Assembly: GCA_025056745.1 (NCBI GenBank)
Contig: JANWVQ010000004.1
Location: forward strand, 1-50,997
Direction: 5' to 3'
Length of the DNA: 50,997 nucleotides
Source of the DNA: Ignavibacterium sp.
Lineage (GTDB): Bacteria > Bacteroidota > Ignavibacteria > Ignavibacteriales > Ignavibacteriaceae
The notes under the pieces were generated by a model, which was not told the DNA's origin, did not search any database, and was given only the letters and a program-made list of their open reading frames with translations. The position numbers and the translations under genes were made by a program. Shown here in pieces: positions 34,742 through 42,151 of the stretch (within the stretch, counting starts at the first letter, position 1; each line of letters begins with the position of its first letter).

Positions 34742-35988
34742 ATCGAGTAACAGATGCATACGTTTCAAATCATTACATCAACAGTATCAATAGATTAAAA
34801 GGATCAATAAGTCTCTTGCAAAGACAAATTGCAAGTGGAAACTTAATTGAAAAACCATCTGACTCTCCAAGTAAGTCAGCCATTTTGATTAGAAATAATG
34901 ATGTATTAAATCAAATAAATACAAACTTAAATAATATTAAAACTGGACTTTCATTTCTTAATCAAACGGTTTTCTCATTAGAAGTTATTCAATCTGAATT
35001 GTTGAATGTTATAGGAAAGTTGACAGATATTGAGGATCCATTAAAACAAAAAAATCTAAATAACTATGCTGACCAATTCGAACAATCTTTAAAAACTATT
35101 TTAGATGTAGCAAACTCAAAAGCTGATGGTAAATATGTTTTTGGTGGAACAGATCTATCTGAAAAACCATTTCGAGTCTCTTCTGATAATCAAACAATTA
35201 TTCAAAATCCGAATTCAACTGGAAAAGTAAATGCAAAAATTTCAAGCGGAATCACTGAGAAAATAAATCTTACTGGTGTTGAAGTTTTTGGAACCATACT
35301 AAAAGGTAATGGAGCTTTTGATAAGAATACCTCGATTGGATCAATAAAAACTGTTAATCAAAATGTTTATGATAGTGCTGGTAATCAATACAATCTACAG
35401 TTAAACTTCGAGAAAGTTGCTCAGAATAAATATAATCTTACTTACACTATAACAGATTCAAATAACAATAACATTTTTACTTCTCCAACTCCACAAGTCC
35501 TTGATTTTGATCAAAATACAGGTTATTTGTCTAAAATTAATGGAAAGGCTCCATCAGAGATTAACATTTCAGTTCCGAACAACAATATTAATTTCTTTTT
35601 AGATTTAACAAATCTTACTGAAGGAAATTCTGATTCATTTTATTTTGAATTGAATCAGCAAATGGACATCTTCAATTTGATGAAAAATATTATCAGAAAC
35701 TTGAGGAATGGAATTTTGCCAACTGAAGAACAAAAAGAACAAGTACACAGATTTCACGTTAGAGTTTTAGAAAAATTATCTGAGATTGGGAATATTATAA
35801 ATCAATTCAATTCTTTTGAGAATATGCTTAATCAACAATCTTTACAGATTCAGGATTTGAATCAAGAAGTTGGTGGTGTTGACGTTGTTAAATCAATAAT
35901 CGAATTGCAAAACAAAGATTATCTTCTTCAAATAACTCAAAAAATCGCAGCATCTATCTTACCTAAATCATTGTTGGACTACCTATGA
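34738..35988 (+). CDS. flgL: Flagellar hook-associated protein FlgL (HAP3) with an inserted hook-protein D2-like domain
   Basis: FlgL is the second hook-filament junction protein. The start MNRVTDAYVSNHYINSIN, the LQRQIASGNLIEKPSDSPSK line and GKYVFGGTDLSEKPF are typical, as is the C-terminal flagellin-like helix. The product has 416 residues, longer than the usual ~300. The extra part, residues about 205-298, contains VYDSAGNQYNLQLNFEKVA, ITDSNNNNIF and VLDFDQNTGYLSKINGKAP, which align with the D2 modules of FlgE in this same locus. I judge this a domain insertion of hook type. Confidence 0.88.
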   Translation: MNRVTDAYVSNHYINSINRLKGSISLLQRQIASGNLIEKPSDSPSKSAILIRNNDVLNQINTNLNNIKTGLSFLNQTVFSLEVIQSELLNVIGKLTDIEDPLKQKNLNNYADQFEQSLKTILDVANSKADGKYVFGGTDLSEKPFRVSSDNQTIIQNPNSTGKVNAKISSGITEKINLTGVEVFGTILKGNGAFDKNTSIGSIKTVNQNVYDSAGNQYNLQLNFEKVAQNKYNLTYTITDSNNNNIFTSPTPQVLDFDQNTGYLSKINGKAPSEINISVPNNNINFFLDLTNLTEGNSDSFYFELNQQMDIFNLMKNIIRNLRNGILPTEEQKEQVHRFHVRVLEKLSEIGNIINQFNSFENMLNQQSLQIQDLNQEVGGVDVVKSIIELQNKDYLLQITQKIAASILPKSLLDYL

Positions 35989-36761
35989 TTAAAAAGCTTG
36001 GAAGTATAAACGGATTAATTTTAGGAATACTTTCGGTATTCGGTGCATTTATATGGGAAGGAGGATCACTAAACGCCTTATTTCTAATTCCGCCAATAAT
36101 AATTGTCTTTGGAGGAACTTTTGCTGCTGTTATCATTGGATTTGGGCTAGAAAATTTTCTAAAAATATTCCAGCTGATCAAAATTGCTTATTTCCCGAGA
36201 CAATACAATCATCAACACATTATCGATGCTTTAGTTAAACTTTCTTTCAAAGCGAGAAAAGAGGGACTGCTTTCAATTGAAAGTGAAATAAACAATATTG
36301 ATTTTTACTTTTGTAGAAAACTATTAAGAAATGCCATAGATGGGACAGATCCTCAAATGTTAATGGAACTTGCTGAAGTTGAGATGAAAGCAATTCAAGA
36401 AAGACACCATTCGAATATTTTTATATTTACCAAGATGGGAGGTTACGCTCCTACGATGGGAATTTTAGGAACAGTTATGGGTTTGATTATGGCACTTTCA
36501 CAAGCAGGTAGTGAACCAACTGTTCTTATTAAAAGTATAGCAACAGCATTTATTGCAACTTTATGGGGAGTTTTTTCAGCAAATTTAATTTGGTTACCAA
36601 TAGCAGATAGATTGAAAAAATGTCATCAAGACGAGAAACAATTAATGTTAATGTCTCTTCAGGGAGTGATAGCAATTCAAAGTGGAGATATACCGATTCT
36701 GGTGAAATCCCGTTTGATAAGTATGCTACCTCAAAAAGAGCAAGAATTAGTCTACAGTTAG
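35985..36761 (+). CDS. motA: Motor stator protein MotA, first copy
   Basis: The 258-residue protein has four membrane segments; the third, YAPTMGILGTVMGLIMAL, and fourth, IATAFIATLWGVFSANLIW, are the MotA marks. The N-terminus (GSINGLILGILSVFGAFIW) is of the Bacillus MotA/MotP style rather than the enteric style. It works as a stator channel with MotB. It overlaps flgL by 4 bases and the next gene, motB, by 142 bases. Confidence 0.93.
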   Translation: MIKKLGSINGLILGILSVFGAFIWEGGSLNALFLIPPIIIVFGGTFAAVIIGFGLENFLKIFQLIKIAYFPRQYNHQHIIDALVKLSFKARKEGLLSIESEINNIDFYFCRKLLRNAIDGTDPQMLMELAEVEMKAIQERHHSNIFIFTKMGGYAPTMGILGTVMGLIMALSQAGSEPTVLIKSIATAFIATLWGVFSANLIWLPIADRLKKCHQDEKQLMLMSLQGVIAIQSGDIPILVKSRLISMLPQKEQELVYS

Positions 36762-37426
36762 ACGAGCCTGAAGAGTTATTTCAAGAGTCTGCGGAAAAGG
36801 ATAGATACTTAATCACCTACGCAGATTTAATAACACTTTTATTAGGTTTATTTATTCTTTTATATACTGCTTCCAATCTTGACATTCAAAAGTATGAAAA
36901 GATGTTGGGTGCTTTTAGCGATGTTTTTGGAACTTCAGCAAAGATTAACATAAGCAACCCTCAGGAGCCTTTAATTTTAACTCCGATTGACAGATTGAAG
37001 ATTGAAATGAATCAATTAATTTCGGAGAGTGAATTTTCAAATTCTATTAGAATGGAGGAGAACGAGAGGGGTATTGTGATTCACATATTAGAAAATATTG
37101 TGTTCACACCTGGTTCAGCTGAATTAAAAAATACATCCAAAATTGTTTTGCATAGGATTGCAAATATTATTAAAAAATTGCCTAATGATATCAGAGTTGA
37201 AGGACATACAGATAATATTCCTATTAATACCCCAACGTTTCCTTCTAACTGGCATCTATCAGTCGCAAGGGCTTTGAACACAGCTTATTATTTAATAAAT
37301 AATGAAGGTGTTCCTCCAGATAGAGTTTCAATTGTTGGAAATGCTGAATATAAACCTATTGAGTCAAACGAAACTGCTTATGGTCGAGCTTTAAATAGAA
37401 GAGTAGATATTGTAATAATAAAATAA
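36620..37426 (+). CDS. motB: Motor stator protein MotB, first copy, with 142-bp overlap into motA
   Basis: The product has 268 residues with one membrane segment (about 64-85) starting YLITYADLITLLLGLFILL; D69 is the proton/sodium carrier (D32 in E. coli). An OmpA-like peptidoglycan domain follows (VEGHTDNIPINTPTFPSN, ALNRRVDIVIIK). The only in-frame ATG, GTG or TTG upstream of the membrane segment is ATG 36620, so the N-terminal ~47 residues are coded inside motA in another frame. The membrane segment resembles MotB/MotS of Bacillus. Confidence 0.85.
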   Translation: MSSRRETINVNVSSGSDSNSKWRYTDSGEIPFDKYATSKRARISLQLDEPEELFQESAEKDRYLITYADLITLLLGLFILLYTASNLDIQKYEKMLGAFSDVFGTSAKINISNPQEPLILTPIDRLKIEMNQLISESEFSNSIRMEENERGIVIHILENIVFTPGSAELKNTSKIVLHRIANIIKKLPNDIRVEGHTDNIPINTPTFPSNWHLSVARALNTAYYLINNEGVPPDRVSIVGNAEYKPIESNETAYGRALNRRVDIVIIK

Positions 37427-37439
37427 AAAGATAAAAGCT

Positions 37440-37823
37440 ATGAAAGTAAATTTTGATCATATTGGTGAAGTTGAATTTGATGATAGTCTTATTTTAACCT
37501 TTGAAAATGGTCTAATCGGTTTTGAGTATCTAAAAAAATTTGTTCTGATCAAAACTGATGATGACCTTTTCTATTGGTTAAATTCAATCGAACGGCCTGA
37601 ATTCTGTTTCCCTTTAATTGGGATCAGAGTGATTGATGAAAACTATCCTTTTATGGAAAATTTTGAAGCTTTTGCTGTTGTTGTTTTCAATAAGGATCCT
37701 CTTAAGATTACAATTAATCTCAAAGCACCAATTTACATAAATCAGGATAGCAAGATAGGCCTCCAAAAAATCATCGATGATGATAAATACCCCGTTGATT
37801 ATAAATTATTTGTGGAGTGCTGA
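37440..37823 (+). CDS. fliW: Flagellar assembly factor FliW
   Basis: FliW binds flagellin and CsrA and thereby couples flagellin level to translation. The 127-residue product has VNFDHIGEVEFDDSLILTFE and NGLIGFEYLKKFVLI, the family start, and the FCFPLIGIRV line. It is next to csrA, the known partner arrangement. Confidence 0.95.
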   Translation: MKVNFDHIGEVEFDDSLILTFENGLIGFEYLKKFVLIKTDDDLFYWLNSIERPEFCFPLIGIRVIDENYPFMENFEAFAVVVFNKDPLKITINLKAPIYINQDSKIGLQKIIDDDKYPVDYKLFVEC

Positions 37824-37825
37824 CT

Positions 37826-38059
37826 ATGCTTATCCTTACAAGAAAATTAAATGAAGAAATTGTTATTGATGGTGATATAACCATTAAAATAATATCAATA
37901 TCTGAAAATCAAGTCAAGTTAGGATTTGTTGCTCCCAAAAATATTCAGATAAATAGAAAAGAAGTTTTTGAGAAAGTAAAAGAATCGCTGCTTAAAGCAA
38001 CCGAAATGAAAACAGAAAAACCAAACTTAACAAGTGGTCTAAAACCTAATAAACTTTAA
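37826..38059 (+). CDS. csrA: Carbon storage regulator CsrA
   Basis: CsrA is an RNA-binding translational regulator that recognises GGA in hairpins or ribosome sites. From ATG 37826 the 77-residue product starts MLILTRKLNEEIVIDGDI, the canonical N-terminus, and continues with VKLGFVAPKNIQINRKEVF. GTG 37817 is less likely; GGAG lies 8 bases before the ATG, within the end of fliW. Its targets likely include flagellar leaders. Confidence 0.96.
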   Translation: MLILTRKLNEEIVIDGDITIKIISISENQVKLGFVAPKNIQINRKEVFEKVKESLLKATEMKTEKPNLTSGLKPNKL

Positions 38060-38061
38060 GT

Positions 38062-38751
38062 ATGTCAAAAGATTCTATAAAAATATTAGTAGTTGATGAT
38101 TCAGATTTAACAAGAACTTCATTGATTGATTTGTTCTCAAAATATATCTGCAGTGTTCACACTAGCATTGATGGTCTTGATGGCATTCAAAAAGCACTCA
38201 ACATCAAGCCAGATGTAATTCTATTAGATATTCTGATGCCAAATCTTGATGGAATAAAAAGTTTACAAGTTATGAGAATAATAAATGAACTGAAAAATAT
38301 TCCAATTATAGTAATTAGTGGTAACAGTAATCGAAGTAATTTATTTGCTTGTCTTGAGGCGGGTGCAAATAAAGTTTTAACAAAACCACTTGATGAAAAA
38401 ATTTTAATATCATCAATAGAAGAATTGACAAATAAAAAATTTGAATCTATAAACTCAAATGAAGAAGTAGCTGAAACTGATTATATGGAGTTGAAGAAAA
38501 TTTATATCAAAGCATTTCCCAAAAAAGAAGAACAAATAATGAAAGCAATTCTTTCAAAAGACAGAGAAACATTAGCAGCAATTTTTCACGAGTTGAAAGG
38601 TGTTTCAGCCTCGATGGGTTTTCCTGAGATTACAGAAATAAGCAAGGAAATTGAAACTGCAGTTAAATCACCAGATGTTGATTGGAATTTTGTACGATAT
38701 CAAACAGATGAGATCTTATCAATTATTGAGAGAAATTCTTTTTCCCTATAG
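38062..38751 (+). CDS. Response regulator with C-terminal HPt domain
   Basis: The 229-residue product has a receiver domain (VVDDSDLTRTSL, phospho-acceptor D56 in ILLDILMP, and Lys in LTKPLDE), a short linker, and an HPt domain with H176 in IFHELKGVSASMGF. A receiver joined to a phosphotransfer domain can pass phosphate both ways in a relay. It is between csrA and the second stator pair. I do not know a gene name for it. Confidence 0.87.
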   Translation: MSKDSIKILVVDDSDLTRTSLIDLFSKYICSVHTSIDGLDGIQKALNIKPDVILLDILMPNLDGIKSLQVMRIINELKNIPIIVISGNSNRSNLFACLEAGANKVLTKPLDEKILISSIEELTNKKFESINSNEEVAETDYMELKKIYIKAFPKKEEQIMKAILSKDRETLAAIFHELKGVSASMGFPEITEISKEIETAVKSPDVDWNFVRYQTDEILSIIERNSFSL

Positions 38752-38763
38752 ATGGAGTAAAAA

Positions 38764-39630
38764 ATGTTTGTAATTATTGGAATAGTAGTAGTTCTCGGGG
38801 CAGTAATTGGAGGCTTCATTTTCGCAGGTGGAAATGTTGTTTTGCTTATTCAACCTGCTGAGTTTATAATCATAGTAGGTGCAGCTGTTGGAAGCGTTCT
38901 GATTTCTTCCCCGTTGAGTTTATTAAAAAAGATTTTTGGGTCAATACCTTTATTATTTAAGGGCTTTCAAATCTCTAAACAAGATTATCTTGAGCTTCTT
39001 AAAGCACTTAATGATCTGTTTTTATTGGCTCAAAGAGATGGCTTATTAGCTATTGAAAAACACATTGAAAATCCTAAAGAAAGTGAAATTTTATCTCAAG
39101 CGAAAAATTTTGTCAACAATCATCACGTCGTTACATTTTTCTCTGATACAATGAAAGTTATGCTTTCTGGTGGTGTCCCGCCTCACGAACTCGAAACACT
39201 TATTGATGCTGAAATAGAAACTTTCGAATTAGAGGGTAAACCAATAACAAATACAATTTCGAAAGTCGGAGATGCTTTCCCTGGATTGGGAATTGTTGCA
39301 GCAGTGTTGGGAATCATTGTTACTATGAGCTCGATTAATAAAGGTGCTGAATATGTTGGAATGCACGTAGCTGCTGCTTTAGTAGGAACGTTTTTAGGAG
39401 TGTTATTGTCTTACGGTATTGTAGGTCCGATTGCTTCTAATTTAGAATTAATTCACGAAAGTGAAAAAAGATATTATGAGACAATAAAAGCTTGTATTGT
39501 TGCTTATGCAAAAGGTAATCCTCCAATAGTTGCAGTTGAATTTGCAAGAAGAACAATTTTCAGTGACTATCGTCCATCATTCTCTGAATTAGAAAACTTC
39601 ATTAGAGGAAAAGGAGCTGAGGGTAAATGA
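38764..39630 (+). CDS. motA: Motor stator protein MotA, second copy (enteric type)
   Basis: The 288-residue protein has the MotA layout, with VIIGIVVVLGAVIGGFIFAGG at the start, GDAFPGLGIVAAVLGIIVTM and a tail with AVEFARRTIFSDYRPSFSEL, as in the enteric proton-type MotA. It differs clearly from the first MotA in this operon. It overlaps the second motB by 4 bases. Confidence 0.94.
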   Translation: MFVIIGIVVVLGAVIGGFIFAGGNVVLLIQPAEFIIIVGAAVGSVLISSPLSLLKKIFGSIPLLFKGFQISKQDYLELLKALNDLFLLAQRDGLLAIEKHIENPKESEILSQAKNFVNNHHVVTFFSDTMKVMLSGGVPPHELETLIDAEIETFELEGKPITNTISKVGDAFPGLGIVAAVLGIIVTMSSINKGAEYVGMHVAAALVGTFLGVLLSYGIVGPIASNLELIHESEKRYYETIKACIVAYAKGNPPIVAVEFARRTIFSDYRPSFSELENFIRGKGAEGK

Positions 39631-40409
39631 AATCCAGTGAGCAACAAGCCCCGATAATAATTAAAAAAGGCAAGCACGGACACGGTCATCACGGTGGCGC
39701 TTGGAAGGTTGCTTATGCAGATTTTGTAACAGCTATGATGGCTCTTTTTATAGTTCTTTGGGTTTTAGGGCAAGATAAAAAAGTTATTGAAAGTGTTGCA
39801 AGCTATTTTAGAGACCCAATTGGATTCACTGAAAAATTAAGAGTTATAACACCTGGAAATTCTGAAATGCCCTTTGAAGCAGATACACTTAATATAAATA
39901 TTAAAGAACAGCTTAGAGAATTAGAAATTCAAAGATTACAGAGCCTTGGTGAATCACTAAAACAAGAACTAAAACAAAATCCTGAATTTCAGGAACTTGC
40001 AGATCAGATAAACATTGAAATAGTAAATGAGGGACTTAGAATTGAGCTTACTGAGTCAACAGAAAATGTATTTTTTGAGGTTGGAACTGCCAATTTAAAA
40101 CCAGAAGCTGCAAAGATTATTCAGAGAATGGCAGCAAGTTTTCAAAAATTACCTAATAAAATCATCATCGAGGGTCATACAGACTCAAGACCTTATATTC
40201 AAGGAGAAAAAGGTTATTCTAATTTTGAATTAAGCGCCGAAAGAGCAAATGCAACTAGAAGAACTTTAGTAACTGCTGGTCTTGATCCAAAAAAAATTGA
40301 TGAAGTTCGTGGCTATGCTGATACAAGACTGAGAGATCCAAATGATCCTTTTGCTGCAGTTAATCGCAGAACAAGTTTGATTATTAAATTTGAAACCGAG
40401 TCTCCATAA
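39627..40409 (+). CDS. motB: Motor stator protein MotB, second copy (enteric type)
   Basis: The 260-residue product begins with KKGKHGHGHHGGAWKVAYAD then FVTAMMALFIVLWVLG, as in enteric MotB; D32 has the same number as the ion-binding Asp of E. coli MotB. The OmpA-like domain has IIEGHTDSRPYI and AAVNRRTSLIIKF. It is a full stator partner for the second MotA. A His-rich N-terminal tail (HGHGHH) precedes the membrane segment. Confidence 0.94.
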   Translation: MKSSEQQAPIIIKKGKHGHGHHGGAWKVAYADFVTAMMALFIVLWVLGQDKKVIESVASYFRDPIGFTEKLRVITPGNSEMPFEADTLNINIKEQLRELEIQRLQSLGESLKQELKQNPEFQELADQINIEIVNEGLRIELTESTENVFFEVGTANLKPEAAKIIQRMAASFQKLPNKIIIEGHTDSRPYIQGEKGYSNFELSAERANATRRTLVTAGLDPKKIDEVRGYADTRLRDPNDPFAAVNRRTSLIIKFETESP

Positions 40410-40804
40410 TGAAAAAGTTAGTTTGCGTTGTTGAAGATGATGAATTAGCCTCCCAGCTTTATCAGTTTTATTTCAACAGATATGGTATAAAATCTTTTAT
40501 CTCCGATAATGCTGAGGAAATTATTAGATTTATTAAAGAAGAGAATGTCGGTCTTATCATAATGGACATAAATTTAACAAATACATTCATTAATGGAAAA
40601 AAAGTTGATGGATTGCAATTTACCAAATACTTAAAAAACAATAATGAAACTAAACATATTCCTATAATGTATGTAACAGGTACAAATATCGAATATGGAA
40701 AAGAAACTGAGGACATTTATGTCGATGCAGTTGATGTTATAAATAAGCCAATATCGAACTTTAACTTATTTATACAAAAAATAAATAGATACTTAGATTT
40801 ATGA
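40409..40804 (+). CDS. Single-domain response regulator
   Basis: The 131-residue product is a receiver domain with EDD (residues 9-11), phospho-acceptor D53 in IIMDINL and the KP pair in INKPIS. It has no output domain, so it could act as a CheY-like switch protein or a relay intermediate. It differs from typical CheY by an insert after the Asp (TNTFINGKKVDG). It follows motB directly with a 1-base overlap. Confidence 0.88.
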   Translation: MKKLVCVVEDDELASQLYQFYFNRYGIKSFISDNAEEIIRFIKEENVGLIIMDINLTNTFINGKKVDGLQFTKYLKNNNETKHIPIMYVTGTNIEYGKETEDIYVDAVDVINKPISNFNLFIQKINRYLDL

Positions 40805-41460
40805 AGTCACCTGATAATGTTTTATTAGTTGAAGACGAAAAAGATACGAGATTTATTCTTGAAAAGTTATTGAGTAAAAATAATTTCGTAGTTGAGACTG
40901 CCACTAATGGTGTAGAGGCTTTGGAGAAACTTAAAACTTTTTCTCCCAAAGTTATTCTTGCTGATTGGACAATGCCAGTGATGGATGGTATGAAACTTTG
41001 TTCAATAATTAAAAATGATCCAAACTATAAAATGATTTATTTTATTATTTTAACAGCAAGGACTTCCTTAAATGATAAAGTTGCTGGTTTAGATATTGGT
41101 GCAGATGATTTTCTTGTAAAGCCAATTGAAAATCAGGAATTGATTGCGAGGATACGTTCGGGTGTTAGAATTTATGATTTACAAAATGAAGTTAAAGTTG
41201 CTGAACATTCAAAAGCATTAATCGAAATGGCTTGCACTATTGGACATAACTTAAATAATCCTTTAAGTTCTTTAGAAATGGCCTTTGAAAATCTTAAATC
41301 AGAATTATCGGAAGAATCTAAACAAAAATTTGACGATGATTTTAATCTTATTAAATTGTCAATTGATAGAATTAAAACTTTGGCCTCTCAATTAGTCAAT
41401 ATTCAAGATCCTAAATTGATTGAATATACAGGAGGCACAAAAATGATCAGATTAGATTAA
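40801..41460 (+). CDS. Receiver domain joined to a HisKA helix pair, without ATPase domain
   Basis: The 219-residue product has a receiver (EDEKDTRFIL, D55 in ILADWTMPVMDG, K in LVKPIE) and then a HisKA-type helix pair with H149 in IGHNLNNPLSSLEMAF. The protein ends about 70 residues after the His, and no HATPase domain follows in any frame before the next gene, 50 bases away. It can thus accept phosphate from another kinase but not make it. It looks like a built-in relay unit rather than a recent truncation. Confidence 0.85.
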   Translation: MKSPDNVLLVEDEKDTRFILEKLLSKNNFVVETATNGVEALEKLKTFSPKVILADWTMPVMDGMKLCSIIKNDPNYKMIYFIILTARTSLNDKVAGLDIGADDFLVKPIENQELIARIRSGVRIYDLQNEVKVAEHSKALIEMACTIGHNLNNPLSSLEMAFENLKSELSEESKQKFDDDFNLIKLSIDRIKTLASQLVNIQDPKLIEYTGGTKMIRLD

Positions 41461-41474
41461 ACTATTAAACTTAA

Positions 41475-41503
41475 CCTCATTTTTATCGATAATTCAAATG
41501 AGG
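41475..41503 (+). promoter_or_regulatory. Hairpin covering the ribosome binding site of the unknown gene at 41510
   Basis: CCTCATTT (41475-41482) pairs with AAATGAGG (41496-41503) across a 13-base loop. The right arm holds GAGG, the only ribosome binding site for ATG 41510 (6 bases on). There is no T-tract after it, so a terminator is less likely than a translation control element. The stem is 8 bp. Confidence 0.45.
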
Positions 41504-41509
41504 TATAAT

Positions 41510-42151
41510 ATGCTTGGTAAAATTGAAAATATCAATCTCAAACCAGAAATGCGCAATGAAATAAAATCATCAAAAGGCGATTCTGGTTCATTCAAAGTCC
41601 ATAAAAAGCAAGGATTTGCAGATACCTTGACTTATTCATCTGCGTTAATTTTTTTATCCTCTCTTAATTGGAAATTAAAAAAATTCTTTGTCAACTCTGA
41701 AAATCAAATTGAAATAGAAATTCAGTTTGATAACTATATTTTTTGTTTCTTGATCAATCAAAAAGCACCATCAACTAAAAATATTTTCATAAAAATCATA
41801 GAGAACGTTTTTGCAGGAACATCAAAAATAAATAAATATATTTGTGAGATTAATTTTGATTTAATAAAAGTTGATTCAAAAGAAATTGAATATGATTCAT
41901 TGAATACATTATTTTCAAGAGTAAAAACTTTTTTGATACCAGGTGACAAAGAGGTGAATAGAATGTATTTTTATAATATAATAAACGGCTTAAATGAAAG
42001 ATTAGTTTACCTATTTTCTCAGATATATTTGAATGTAATCGAGTTTATCGAAAAATTGAACAGTAAAAAATTATTATCCATTTCAGAAGATTCTCAAACA
42101 AGTAATACCAACAATATATCAATATCTGGAGTTTATGTTGAATATCAATAA
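41510..42151 (+). CDS. Unknown 213-residue protein
   Basis: I do not recognise this protein. From ATG 41510 it has 213 residues, with a hydrophobic stretch near 43-52 (SALIFLSSLN), a beta-rich middle (QIEIEIQFDNYIFCFLINQK) and a helical end. There is no signal peptide, and it reads as a cytoplasmic protein. GAGG, 6 bases before ATG 41510, supports this start over ATG 41498, which lies inside the hairpin arm. It is between the receiver genes and two kinases and overlaps the first kinase by 17 bases, so it belongs to the same unit. It may be a kinase-associated or motility protein. Confidence 0.72.
   Translation: MLGKIENINLKPEMRNEIKSSKGDSGSFKVHKKQGFADTLTYSSALIFLSSLNWKLKKFFVNSENQIEIEIQFDNYIFCFLINQKAPSTKNIFIKIIENVFAGTSKINKYICEINFDLIKVDSKEIEYDSLNTLFSRVKTFLIPGDKEVNRMYFYNIINGLNERLVYLFSQIYLNVIEFIEKLNSKKLLSISEDSQTSNTNNISISGVYVEYQ

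Noticed and set aside
40801-41460. Truncated histidine kinase pseudogene
   Set aside because: The protein ends without frameshift signs, no HATPase remains are found in the next bases in any frame, and the operon spacing is normal.
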